The position numbers and the translations under genes were made by a program. From the NCBI GenBank assembly GCA_902495305.1, contig CABUWG010000015.1, forward strand, positions 1-41,008: a stretch of DNA of 41,008 bases. The letters run 5' to 3'. Numbering within the stretch: the first letter of the stretch is position 1; the number at the start of each line of letters is the position of its first letter. A model generated the notes under the pieces. It saw only the letters and a list, made by a program, of their open reading frames with translations. It searched no databases and was not told where the DNA came from. Shown in pieces: positions 16,035-23,521 of this stretch. Source of the stretch: an uncultured Pseudomonadota bacterium (GTDB lineage: Bacteria > Pseudomonadota > Alphaproteobacteria > RF32 > CAG-239).

Positions 16035-17369
16035 TTATTCCCAGGTGATTTCTCCTTCATCACAATTTTTCCCATTTCCTTTGGCGGCTTGGCATTCGCC
16101 TTCTCCTCCGTCACCGTTTCCGTCGTCGTCCCAGAAAGGACCTAAAGCTCTATAGTATCCGGTGTTGAGTTCTTTTTCAGAGCCGCCATAAGTTGTGCAA
16201 TATTTTTTTCTTTCACAATAAACATATTTTCCTCCACCGGTGCCGGGATAGTTTCCCCAGTCACACCATCCGCTGTAACTCGTTCCTATAATATATGTTG
16301 TTCCGGTTTTGCAGTCATCAGGATCATGAGCCGGCTCAGCGGGTTTGGCTTTGCATTTATAGCAGGTTCCGGAGGTATCTCCACAATAGCAGGTTTTACT
16401 CGCTTCATCATATCCGTAAGAGCAAGAACTGTTTGACGTTGAATACCCGCTCGGGCAAGAATAAGAGTGATAATGCTTCTCACAGCCATAACAGCCACTT
16501 CCGCATTCAGTAGAACCGACACGCACTTCGTCATAGCCTGAAGAACAGCTTGCGCCGCCACGGGAACCCGAAGAACAGTTGTCGGAACAGGAATAGCAAG
16601 AACCACATTCGGAAGACCCGACATAAGAGCCGTTCCAGTAAGTTTTGCCGGACGTGCAGTCTTTACATCTGTTGCAACGAGAACCGCATTCGGTTGTAGA
16701 AGCATAAGAACCGGTGTAGTTTTTAGACGTTCCTGACGGACAATTATCATCGCAACATCTGTAACAGGTGTAACCGCAGGTATCGGTACCGGAAGAACCT
16801 CGGGATGGGTCACAGGTCACGGCATAACTGCTCGGGCAGCCGGTTGACGGTGATGCAGTACAGCATTTGCCGTAAGAAGAATCCCATTGGCAGCGGTTTG
16901 ATGTTGCATACAATCGTCCCGGAGAACAGGAGTTGACATAACCTGCTTCTGTACAAGCCCGCGGCCTGTCCTCTTTACATTGTTTATAATAAGGTTTTCC
17001 ATTAGGACATTGCCCATCAACAAAAGACGGCAGGGAGCAAGTTTGAGTATTGTAGCCGTTATCAGTACACCATTTGACCGGATCGCATTTGAGATAATAA
17101 TCATCTTTCTTACATTTACCGACCTGAGCCTGATATTGGGGACATTGACCGGAAGCATAGTAGGTATATCCTTTCTTCTCGCACCACTCGGTATCATTAT
17201 TGACATTCATGTTAATATCGCCGTGCATAGTGTCGGAATCCTGACAGTCAGGCAGGAAGCAGACGCCACCAAAGGCATTAGAAGGTGGGAGGAGTACCGA
17301 GAAAGCAGCGGCGACAGCAAAAACTGATACCGCAGAGTTTAGTTTCATGTGTAGCATAGTGTGTTTCAT
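16035..17369 (-). CDS. Cysteine-rich repeat secreted protein (gene B)
   Basis: This 444-residue paralogue of gene A has the same signal peptide (MKLNSAVSVFAVAAAF, cleavage probably after PPSNA), the same cysteine-spaced N-terminal domain, then ECGSxCxxC repeats that match member 1 at the left edge rather than gene A. After HSYSCPSGYSTS, TSGTCYKCKAKPAEP and a hinge comes a unique C-terminus with a Gly/Asp-rich stretch (FWDDDGNGDGGEGEC) ending GEITWE. I start at the ATG at 17369, as in gene A; an in-frame TTG at 17387 lies in the G-rich ribosome-binding site. The acidic stretch could bind metal, but no EF-hand signature is clear. Function unknown; probably exported and disulfide-bonded. Confidence 0.88.
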   Translation of the reverse strand: MKHTMLHMKLNSAVSVFAVAAAFSVLLPPSNAFGGVCFLPDCQDSDTMHGDINMNVNNDTEWCEKKGYTYYASGQCPQYQAQVGKCKKDDYYLKCDPVKWCTDNGYNTQTCSLPSFVDGQCPNGKPYYKQCKEDRPRACTEAGYVNSCSPGRLYATSNRCQWDSSYGKCCTASPSTGCPSSYAVTCDPSRGSSGTDTCGYTCYRCCDDNCPSGTSKNYTGSYASTTECGSRCNRCKDCTSGKTYWNGSYVGSSECGSCYSCSDNCSSGSRGGASCSSGYDEVRVGSTECGSGCYGCEKHYHSYSCPSGYSTSNSSCSYGYDEASKTCYCGDTSGTCYKCKAKPAEPAHDPDDCKTGTTYIIGTSYSGWCDWGNYPGTGGGKYVYCERKKYCTTYGGSEKELNTGYYRALGPFWDDDGNGDGGEGECQAAKGNGKNCDEGEITWE

Positions 17370-17394
17370 TTTCGGTCTCCCCCCCAAGCAAACG

Positions 17395-17506
17395 CACCCA
17401 GCGGGTGAGGCAACAAATGCCCCGGTCGGCTGTCAACGCCGTGCCCAAGCTGTCACGTTGTTCTTTCTTTTCTGTGACACATGGCGTGCCCAGAATGGTT
17501 AATATT
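17395..17506 (-). promoter_or_regulatory. Leader of gene B with hairpins
   Basis: The predicted transcript has about 137 bases before the gene B ATG. It contains a TGTCAC/GTGACA hairpin (17451-17456 with 17474-17479), extended by ACGCC/GGCGT, and a CACCC/GGGTG hairpin (17395-17407) close to the ribosome-binding site. I see no sequence similarity to the gene A leader until the last bases before the ATG. Confidence 0.4.
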
Positions 17507-17512
17507 AAAGGT

Positions 17513-17541
17513 ACTATACCACAAAGAAACGCTAATGTCAA
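17513..17541 (-). promoter_or_regulatory. Strong sigma70-type promoter of gene B
   Basis: On the minus strand TTGACA (17536-17541) and TATAGT (17513-17518) are separated by 17 bases. The shared 27-bp motif that opens the purine tract begins eight bases upstream of the -35 box. Confidence 0.85.
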
Positions 17542-17548
17542 GTAGTTG

Positions 17549-17575
17549 TGAAAAGTGGGGTGGGAATTTTGGCTA
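17549..17575 (+). repeat. 27-bp motif opening the purine tract, shared with gene A region
   Basis: This is the counterpart of 7329-7354, differing by one substitution and one inserted A. Part of it, TTTGGCTAAAAG, recurs about 20 bases further on, at the start of the purine-rich run. Confidence 0.8.
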
Positions 17576-17775
17576 GGGGAATAGGAAAAAGCGGGGGAAA
17601 TTTGGCTAAAAGAAGTTAGAGGTGAAATAAGAGGGGTGGGAGAGGAAAGGGATGAGGGGGGATAAGGGTGAGGAAGGAAAGGGTGAAAGGAAAGAGGGGT
17701 GAGGAGAATAAGAGAGGGGGCAATGGATAGAAGAGAAAAGCAAGGAACAAGAGGAGAAGGAGGATGGTTGCAGAA
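17549..17775 (+). other. Long purine-rich (GA-rich) tract upstream of gene B
   Basis: About 225 bases are dominated by G and A on the plus strand, with repeated GGG to GGGGGG runs separated by short A-rich loops, close to a G-quadruplex pattern. Apparent minus-strand frames here encode only Pro/Leu/Phe/Ser and are not genes. From 17776 to 17848 the sequence is ordinary and I see no gene. Confidence 0.8.
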
Positions 17776-17848
17776 GCGGAAATGGCGGACGCTGTTAGCG
17801 GGGATATGAAAATTGGGCAGGATTTGTCAAAAAATATCAAATTTGCAG

Positions 17849-17877
17849 TTTACAAAAAGGTGAGATTGTTTTATCTT
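17849..17877 (+). promoter_or_regulatory. Candidate promoter of the small membrane protein
   Basis: TTTACA (17849-17854) and TATCTT (17872-17877) are spaced by 17 bases and lie 35 bases before the ATG at 17913. The -10 box is weak (four of six), and the region is AT-rich. Confidence 0.35.
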
Positions 17878-17912
17878 TTGGATAATTTTGAATTATTAAA
17901 TTATATAATTAT

Positions 17913-18164
17913 ATGGAAGAAATAAAACATTTTATTGAATTTGCGAATACCAATTATTCTTCAGCAGTCTTAATGCTTTTTGTGTTTGTTTTAGTCATTG
18001 ACTGGGCATTTGAAATTAAGGGCGAGTTTGCGGTTGTGAGTGACTGCCTTGTTGCTTTTATGGTTTTATTGCTGTTTTTATTTGGATTTGTTGACAGGTC
18101 TTGTTGGTTCTTTGCAGTGGTGGGTGCAGCTCATCTGTTTTTTAAAGGACGAAAAAAAGAGTGA
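17913..18164 (+). CDS. Small hypothetical membrane protein
   Basis: This 83-residue protein has a short polar N-terminus, two or three hydrophobic helices (AVLMLFVFVLVIDWAF, VAFMVLLLFLFGF, CWFFAVVGAAHLFF) and a basic tail (KGRKKE) that would stay in the cytoplasm by the positive-inside rule. I do not recognise a family. No clear Shine-Dalgarno sequence precedes the ATG. Support comes from the coherent membrane topology, a candidate promoter, and a terminator that overlaps its stop codon. It sits between the gene B purine tract and the U32 gene, and nothing in the context suggests a partner. Confidence 0.6.
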   Translation: MEEIKHFIEFANTNYSSAVLMLFVFVLVIDWAFEIKGEFAVVSDCLVAFMVLLLFLFGFVDRSCWFFAVVGAAHLFFKGRKKE

Positions 18165-18186
18165 TATGTTTTCATATCACTCTTTT
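18155..18186. terminator. Bidirectional intrinsic terminator
   Basis: A 14-bp perfect stem (AAAAGAGTGATATG / CATATCACTCTTTT) with a TTTT loop overlaps the stop codon of the small membrane protein and lies seven bases from the 3' end of the convergent U32 gene. Confidence 0.85.
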
Positions 18187-18192
18187 GTGTTT

Positions 18193-19590
18193 TTATTTAC
18201 CGCAGAGGGTGCAGAACTCATCTTTTTTATGTTTCAGCATTTGCTCGTTTTCCGGTGTTAAGGCAGCCGGTTTGCGGGCAATGGCATATTGCGGCAGAAG
18301 TTTTTTGATTTCTTGTACCGGTTGCGACCATGCTTCCGGTTTTATGCGGATTTTTTTGCCTTGACCGGCCGAGACTTTAGGTGTGATTTCACCGGTTTCG
18401 GCATCTTCAAACTCATTTAATGTCAGGCGCCGGTTTTCTAAGGTGCCGGGGATTAAAAATTCGATAAATTCGCCGCCGTTGATGTAATTTCGGACTTCAA
18501 AAACGGCATCATCGCCCTGCCATTCGACAATCGAGCCGGCAAAGAGCCAGTCGCCCAATGTGCGGGTATATTCGTAATTCTGGCTGATGTTGGTGAGTTT
18601 TCCGTCATGGAAGCCGAGGCAATAGCCGCGGTTTTGCAACGTGTCCAGTTCCGGCATGTATTTTTGATAATCCCATTTGTCGGGTGCGGCGTAGTAGTCG
18701 TCAATGGCCTGCCGGTAGGCGCGGGCAACAATGCCGGCATAGTATTCGGTTTTGTTGCGTCCTTCGACCTTGAGCGAATCCATACCGATCTTCAGCAGGT
18801 CATTCAGTCGGGGTATCAGGCACATGTCTTTGGAGTTGAGCATGTAGCCGCCGTGTTCGTCTTCCATAACCTCAAAATATTCACCGGGGCGGAATTCTTC
18901 TTCCAGCAAAAATTCAAAGGCGTCTTTGTTTCGGTCGTTGATTTCAATTTCTTTGATACTGCCGTCTTTTAAGCGCAAATGGAGCTTGTAGTGCCAGCGG
19001 CAGCAGTGGGCACATTTGCCCTGATTAGAACTGCGGTCGGCCAGATAGTTGGAGATCAGGCAGCGGCCGGAATAAGACATGCACATCGCGCCGTGCATAA
19101 AGCATTCCAGCAGGATGTCGGGACATTTTTTCCTGATTTCTTTCATTTCCTCATAGGTAACTTCACGACCGAGGACGCAGAGTTTTGCTCCCTGATTCTG
19201 CCAGAATTTGACAGCCTGCCAAGAGCAGATATTGGCCTGAGTGGAAACAAAAAGGTTAAGTTCCGGCGCGTTGTCTTTGACATATTGAAAAACGCCGGGG
19301 TCGGCAATCAAAACGCCGTCCGGTCCGAGCTCGCGCAGGGTGGCAACAAACTGCGGCAGTTTTTCAACGTCGCGGTTATGCATAAACAAATTCAGCGTTA
19401 GGTATATTTTTTTGCCATGGGCGTGAACAAACTCAATACCTTCTTTTAAGTCTTCCATGGTCATTTTGGACTGGGCGCGCAGGCACATATCCGGCGTGCC
19501 GGCATAAACGGCATCGGCGCCGTAAAGGATGGCGGTTTTTAATTTGACCAGCGAACCGGCCGGAAGTAAAAGTTCTGATTTTTGAAGCAT
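18193..19590 (-). CDS. Peptidase U32 family protein, TrhP (YegQ)-like
   Basis: The 465-residue protein belongs to the U32 family. It opens with SELLLPAGSLVKLKTAILYGADAVYAG and has the signature ECFMHGAMCMSYSGRCLISNY at about residue 162, followed by NQGKCAHCCRWHYKL, which supplies further conserved cysteines. The length and the GKCAHCCRW block fit TrhP, which makes 5-hydroxyuridine at tRNA position 34 using prephenate. Other U32 members (RlhA, UbiU/V) differ in length or cysteine pattern. The call to TrhP is inference from these blocks. It begins one base after the DUF3108 gene, so the two form an operon. Confidence 0.85.
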   Translation of the reverse strand: MLQKSELLLPAGSLVKLKTAILYGADAVYAGTPDMCLRAQSKMTMEDLKEGIEFVHAHGKKIYLTLNLFMHNRDVEKLPQFVATLRELGPDGVLIADPGVFQYVKDNAPELNLFVSTQANICSWQAVKFWQNQGAKLCVLGREVTYEEMKEIRKKCPDILLECFMHGAMCMSYSGRCLISNYLADRSSNQGKCAHCCRWHYKLHLRLKDGSIKEIEINDRNKDAFEFLLEEEFRPGEYFEVMEDEHGGYMLNSKDMCLIPRLNDLLKIGMDSLKVEGRNKTEYYAGIVARAYRQAIDDYYAAPDKWDYQKYMPELDTLQNRGYCLGFHDGKLTNISQNYEYTRTLGDWLFAGSIVEWQGDDAVFEVRNYINGGEFIEFLIPGTLENRRLTLNEFEDAETGEITPKVSAGQGKKIRIKPEAWSQPVQEIKKLLPQYAIARKPAALTPENEQMLKHKKDEFCTLCGK

Positions 19591-19591
19591 G

Positions 19592-20371
19592 TTATTTCTC
19601 TGTCTGAATGGTTTGGGTGAAGACTTCCAGCTTTCCGAGCGGGGTGTCTTCGATTTCTATGCGGGCAATAAACGGGAGCCGGCTCTCTTTATCTTCCAGT
19701 ATCCAAAAGTAAATCGGTTTTTCCGATGTTAATTCCCACAGCAGGTCATCGCTGTCGTTGAGGAGTTTGTCAATATACATGGAACATTTATGTGCCGTTC
19801 CGGAAAAAGGCGAATATTCATTGGCTGCAATTTTTTGTTTGCCTTCGTCTTTGAAGATGGTGTCGAAGCGCCGTTTGCCGTCAAAAATCTGCATGCGGGC
19901 ATTGCAATTTTTGTTTTTGTTGTATTGCAAGGCAAGTTCGGCAATAACGGTCTGCAGGTCGGTCGTGTCTTTGTTGTCGGGCGAGGGGTCGATTTCAACT
20001 TTTTTTACCTTGTCGTTTTTGGCGCTGATACGATAAACCGGATTGCCGTTTTGGTCATAAATCAGTTCTTTGCGGCGGGTGTTGAAGCGGCTTTGCGATT
20101 TGTATTTATAGCTTGACGTTTCGAGGTCTTTGCCTTTGATTTTGCCGGTGGTGGCGTATTCGGCCGTAAAAGGGTACAGCGTATTAAAAATGCCGGCGGT
20201 TTCAACCTTGGAGCGCACGCTGTAGTCCTGAGGCTGCAGAGTATAGGTAAAACGGGTTTTTCCGGCGTTGAACGGGCCGAGGAAAATTGTAAAATTATGC
20301 TGGACGGCGGCTGTCTGTGCCGGTGTCGGAAACAGCAGCAAAAACAATGAAATCAGGCAAAATTTTTTCAT
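19592..20371 (-). CDS. DUF3108 domain-containing exported protein
   Basis: This 259-residue protein has a signal peptide (MKKFCLISLFLLLFPTPAQTAA) and then a beta-rich domain typical of DUF3108, with IFLGPFNAGKTRFTYTL near the start, the YKYKSQSR segment, a DGKRRFDTIF strand and a C-terminal RIEIEDTPLGKLEVF. The family is periplasmic and of unknown function in Proteobacteria. It is the first gene of a two-gene unit with the U32 gene and is divergent from ddl across a 67-base spacer. No clear promoter was found for either direction. Confidence 0.8.
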   Translation of the reverse strand: MKKFCLISLFLLLFPTPAQTAAVQHNFTIFLGPFNAGKTRFTYTLQPQDYSVRSKVETAGIFNTLYPFTAEYATTGKIKGKDLETSSYKYKSQSRFNTRRKELIYDQNGNPVYRISAKNDKVKKVEIDPSPDNKDTTDLQTVIAELALQYNKNKNCNARMQIFDGKRRFDTIFKDEGKQKIAANEYSPFSGTAHKCSMYIDKLLNDSDDLLWELTSEKPIYFWILEDKESRLPFIARIEIEDTPLGKLEVFTQTIQTEK

Positions 20372-20438
20372 TTACGTTAGTCTTTCTTAAAACATTTTTG
20401 CGTAGAATAACATAAAATTTCAGAAAAGGAACAAAAAA

Positions 20439-21347
20439 ATGAGCAAAAAAGTTTTGGTGTTGAGCGGCGGCTTTTCGGCGGAGAGGGAAGTCAGTCTGGT
20501 CAGCGGAAAAGGTGTGGCTGAAGCTTTGGGAAAAAGCGGCTATGACGTTGTCCGCCATGATTTGACAGACGTTAAAAATCTGATTGCCGTTTTAGACGCG
20601 GAAAAGCCGGATGCGGTTTTTAACGCTTTGCACGGCAATTGGGGCGAAGACGGCGAAATTCAGGCTTTGCTTGATATGCTGCAGGTTCCTTATACGCATT
20701 CGGGAATGGCGGCCTCGGTTGCCGGCATGGACAAGGTACTGACCAAAACATTAGTTGCGCAGGCCGGCGTGAAAGTTGCGTCCGGAGATAAAATGCGTGC
20801 AAAAACCTTTTTGCAGCTGGCGAAAGATTTGCCGATGCCTTATGTCGTCAAACCGGTTTCCGACGGTTCGAGCGTCGGCGTTTATATTATCAAAACACCG
20901 GAAGACACGGAAGCGATAAATTATCCCGACGGTGAGCGGGAGGTTATGGTCGAGCGCTTTATTGCCGGAAAGGAGCTGACCTGCATGTGTTTGGAGGGCA
21001 AGGCTTATGTGGTGACGGAACTGCGTCCGAAAGTAGATTTTTATGATTATCATGCCAAATATACCAGCGGTGCAACAGAGCATGTCCTGCCGGCAGAAAT
21101 TCCTGACGATGCGGCCGAAACCTGCAAGAGATATGCCGAGACCGTGCATCGGGTTTTGGGTTGCCGGACACTTTCCCGTTGCGATTTCCGTTATAATCCG
21201 GAAGACGGTGTGGTATTTTTGGAAGTCAACACGCATCCGGGGCTGACACCTTTGTCTTTGGTGCCGGAGCAGGCTGCATATGCCGGAATTTCTTATGAAA
21301 AACTTTGTGCTTTGCTGGTTGAAAATGCCGGTTGCCGCAAGAGGTGA
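20439..21347 (+). CDS. ddl: D-alanine--D-alanine ligase
   Basis: Ddl joins two D-alanines with ATP for the peptidoglycan stem peptide, in the cytoplasm. The 302-residue ATP-grasp protein has LSGGFSAEREVSLVSG, LHGNWGEDGEIQALL, PYTHSGMAASVAGMDK, PYVVKPVSDGSSVGV, the EVMVERFIAGKELT strand and FLEVNTHPGLTPLSLVPE with the metal-binding Glu/Asn. AAGGA lies 8 bases before the ATG. In most Alphaproteobacteria ddl sits between murB and ftsQ; here it is about 8 kb downstream of ftsQ, upstream of miaA. Confidence 0.96.
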   Translation: MSKKVLVLSGGFSAEREVSLVSGKGVAEALGKSGYDVVRHDLTDVKNLIAVLDAEKPDAVFNALHGNWGEDGEIQALLDMLQVPYTHSGMAASVAGMDKVLTKTLVAQAGVKVASGDKMRAKTFLQLAKDLPMPYVVKPVSDGSSVGVYIIKTPEDTEAINYPDGEREVMVERFIAGKELTCMCLEGKAYVVTELRPKVDFYDYHAKYTSGATEHVLPAEIPDDAAETCKRYAETVHRVLGCRTLSRCDFRYNPEDGVVFLEVNTHPGLTPLSLVPEQAAYAGISYEKLCALLVENAGCRKR

Positions 21348-21355
21348 GGAATCTG

Positions 21356-22285
21356 ATGGATAAACAGCAGAAAAACCGTGTTATTGTTATTGCCGGACCG
21401 ACGGCGTCGGGAAAATCACAGTTGGCTATAGATGTGGCCAAAGCCGTGAACGGTATTGTGATTAATGCCGACTCTCAGCAGGTATATAACTGTACGCCGC
21501 TGTTGTCGGCCTGTCCTGACGACCGGGATAAAAGGACGGTTTCGCACAGGCTTTATGAGATATGGGGAATTGAAAAAAGCGGTTCGGTGGTGGAGTGGCT
21601 AAATCTGGCTGCGGCGGAAATCCGCCAGGCCTGGAACGAGGGCAAAATTCCGGTGGTTGTCGGCGGAACGGGACTGTATATTGACAATCTGATTAACGGG
21701 ACGACGCCAATTCCCGAAACAAAACCCGAAGTCAGAGCCACGGTTTTGGAAATGTTGGAGAGTGACGGCGTTCGGGCTTTGCATGCCAGACTGGCGGAAG
21801 TGGATAAGGAAGCGGCCGCGCGTCTGAACTGCAATGATACGACACGGGTGCGGCGGGCTTACGAAGTCTGGCTGGATACGGGAAAAACACTAAGCGAATG
21901 GCATAAGCTGCCAATGAAAAAACTTCTGCCGGAGGCGGCGTTTGAGGTTATAAAAATCCTGCCGCCACAAGAAGAACTTGACGAGCGCTGTTTTTGCCGC
22001 TTTGACATGATGATGGAGGCCGGTGCCCTGCAGGAGGCCGAGAAAATTTATGAAAAAAAATATAACGACAAGCTGCCGGCAATGCGTGCTTTGGGACTGC
22101 CGGAGTTGCTGAATTATCTTAAAGGACAGTGTTCCAAAAAAGAAGCCGTCGGACAGGCCAAGCTGCACAGCCGGCAATATGCCAAACGCCAGCGGACATG
22201 GTTTGCCAACAAGCTTGAGGCGCAAGTGGTTTTGGAGCATTGTTATAACGGTGACGAAGCCGTTGTTAAAAAAATTGTTAATTAA
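21356..22285 (+). CDS. miaA: tRNA dimethylallyltransferase
   Basis: MiaA puts the dimethylallyl group on A37 of tRNAs that read codons starting with U. The 309-residue protein has the P-loop AGPTASGKS at residues 12-20, INADSQQVYNCTPLLSA, VVVGGTGLYIDNLI, TRVRRAYEV and PAMRALGLPELLNYL followed by QYAKRQRTWF. I start at the ATG at 21356, preceded by GAGGTGAGG; an in-frame TTG at 21332 would lie in the ddl 3' end. It follows ddl within nine bases, so the two are probably cotranscribed. Confidence 0.96.
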   Translation: MDKQQKNRVIVIAGPTASGKSQLAIDVAKAVNGIVINADSQQVYNCTPLLSACPDDRDKRTVSHRLYEIWGIEKSGSVVEWLNLAAAEIRQAWNEGKIPVVVGGTGLYIDNLINGTTPIPETKPEVRATVLEMLESDGVRALHARLAEVDKEAAARLNCNDTTRVRRAYEVWLDTGKTLSEWHKLPMKKLLPEAAFEVIKILPPQEELDERCFCRFDMMMEAGALQEAEKIYEKKYNDKLPAMRALGLPELLNYLKGQCSKKEAVGQAKLHSRQYAKRQRTWFANKLEAQVVLEHCYNGDEAVVKKIVN

Positions 22286-22387
22286 TGTTAAAAAAACGTT
22301 ATAAGCTATTGCACAAAATTCGTTATGGTTATAAAAATTAGGGCAATAACAAAATTTTGTGAAATCTTTTTTGTGGAGAAAATCTAA

Positions 22388-23428
22388 ATGCTTTCAAGAG
22401 TGATGGGGTGGCTGTCGGCAGATATGGCAATCGATCTCGGTACTGCCAATACGCTGGTATATGTTAAAGGCAAGGGAATTGTTCTGAACGAACCTTCCGT
22501 GGTGGCAATCGAAGAATACCGCGGCAAAAAGCAGGTGCTGGCCGTCGGTAACGATGCCAAGCAGATGCTGGGACGTACGCCGGGCAACATTCAGGCCATT
22601 CGTCCGCTGCGTGACGGTGTTATTGCCGACTTTGAAATTGCCGAAGAGATGATTAAGCATTTTATCCGCAAAGTTCATAACCGCCGCACTTTTGCTTCTC
22701 CGCTGGTTATTGTCTGCGTTCCGTCCGGTTCTACGGCCGTTGAGCGCCGTGCCATTCAGGAATCCGCCGAGGCTGCGGGTGCCAGAAAAGTCTGGCTGAT
22801 TGAAGAACCTATGGCTGCGGCAATCGGTGCCAATTTGCCCGTGACAGAGCCGACCGGAAGCATGGTTGTTGATATTGGCGGCGGTACGACCGAAGTGGCC
22901 GTTTTGTCTTTGGGCGGTATTGTTTATGCCCGTTCCGTCCGTGTCGGCGGCGATAAGATGGACAGTGCCATTATTTCTTATATTCGCCGCAACCATAACC
23001 TGCTGGTCGGAGAAAGCAGTTCGGAAAGAATCAAAAAAGAAATCGGTTCAGCTTGTCCGCCGGAAAGCGGTGAAGGCCGGGTTATTGAAATTAAAGGCCG
23101 CGATCTGATGAACGGCGTGCCGAAGGAAATTGTCATTACCGAACGTCAGGTGGCCGAGAGTCTGAGCGAACCGGTTTCTCAGATTGTGGAAGCCGTGAAG
23201 GTGGCTCTTGAGCATACGGCTCCGGAACTGGCGGCCGATATTGTTGACAAGGGTATTGTCCTGACCGGCGGCGGCGCTTTGCTGGCTAATCTTGATCAGG
23301 TTTTGCGCAATGCGACCGGTCTTCCGGTTTCTATTGCCGAAGAGCCTCTGGCCTGTGTGGTTAAGGGGACCGGCCGTGCTTTGGAAGATATCGGCAGACT
23401 GCACACAATCCTTTCCAGTATGTATTAA
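22388..23428 (+). CDS. mreB: Rod shape-determining actin homologue MreB
   Basis: MreB forms membrane-bound filaments that guide side-wall synthesis and so imply a rod or curved cell. The 346-residue protein shows the actin-fold blocks AIDLGTANTLVYVKGKGIV, the DGVIADFEIAEEMIKHF segment, VCVPSGSTAVERRAIQES, EEPMAAAIGANLPV, VVDIGGGTTEVAVLSLGG and GIVLTGGGALLANLD. GTGGAGA lies about 8 bases before the ATG. Length is normal. The spacer after miaA is AT-rich and may hold the cluster promoter, but I could not settle on one. A hairpin with a T run follows the gene. Confidence 0.97.
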   Translation: MLSRVMGWLSADMAIDLGTANTLVYVKGKGIVLNEPSVVAIEEYRGKKQVLAVGNDAKQMLGRTPGNIQAIRPLRDGVIADFEIAEEMIKHFIRKVHNRRTFASPLVIVCVPSGSTAVERRAIQESAEAAGARKVWLIEEPMAAAIGANLPVTEPTGSMVVDIGGGTTEVAVLSLGGIVYARSVRVGGDKMDSAIISYIRRNHNLLVGESSSERIKKEIGSACPPESGEGRVIEIKGRDLMNGVPKEIVITERQVAESLSEPVSQIVEAVKVALEHTAPELAADIVDKGIVLTGGGALLANLDQVLRNATGLPVSIAEEPLACVVKGTGRALEDIGRLHTILSSMY

Positions 23429-23442
23429 TTGTGGTTTGACAG

Positions 23443-23494
23443 AGGGGGCCGGAAGGTGCGGAATGCGTGCCTGTCCGGCAGCCCTTTGTTTTTT
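23443..23494 (+). terminator. Possible attenuator between mreB and mreC
   Basis: AGGGGGCCGGA pairs imperfectly with TCCGGCAGCCCT and is followed directly by a T-rich run (TTTGTTTTTT). It would end some mreB transcripts before mreC, giving MreB in excess over the downstream proteins. Confidence 0.5.
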
Positions 23495-23521
23495 ATTAAT
23501 TTACCGGGATGAAAAACGGGT

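Noticed and set aside
17616..17840. Minus-strand open frame of Pro/Leu/Phe/Ser
   Set aside because: Same low-complexity artefact, in the second purine tract.
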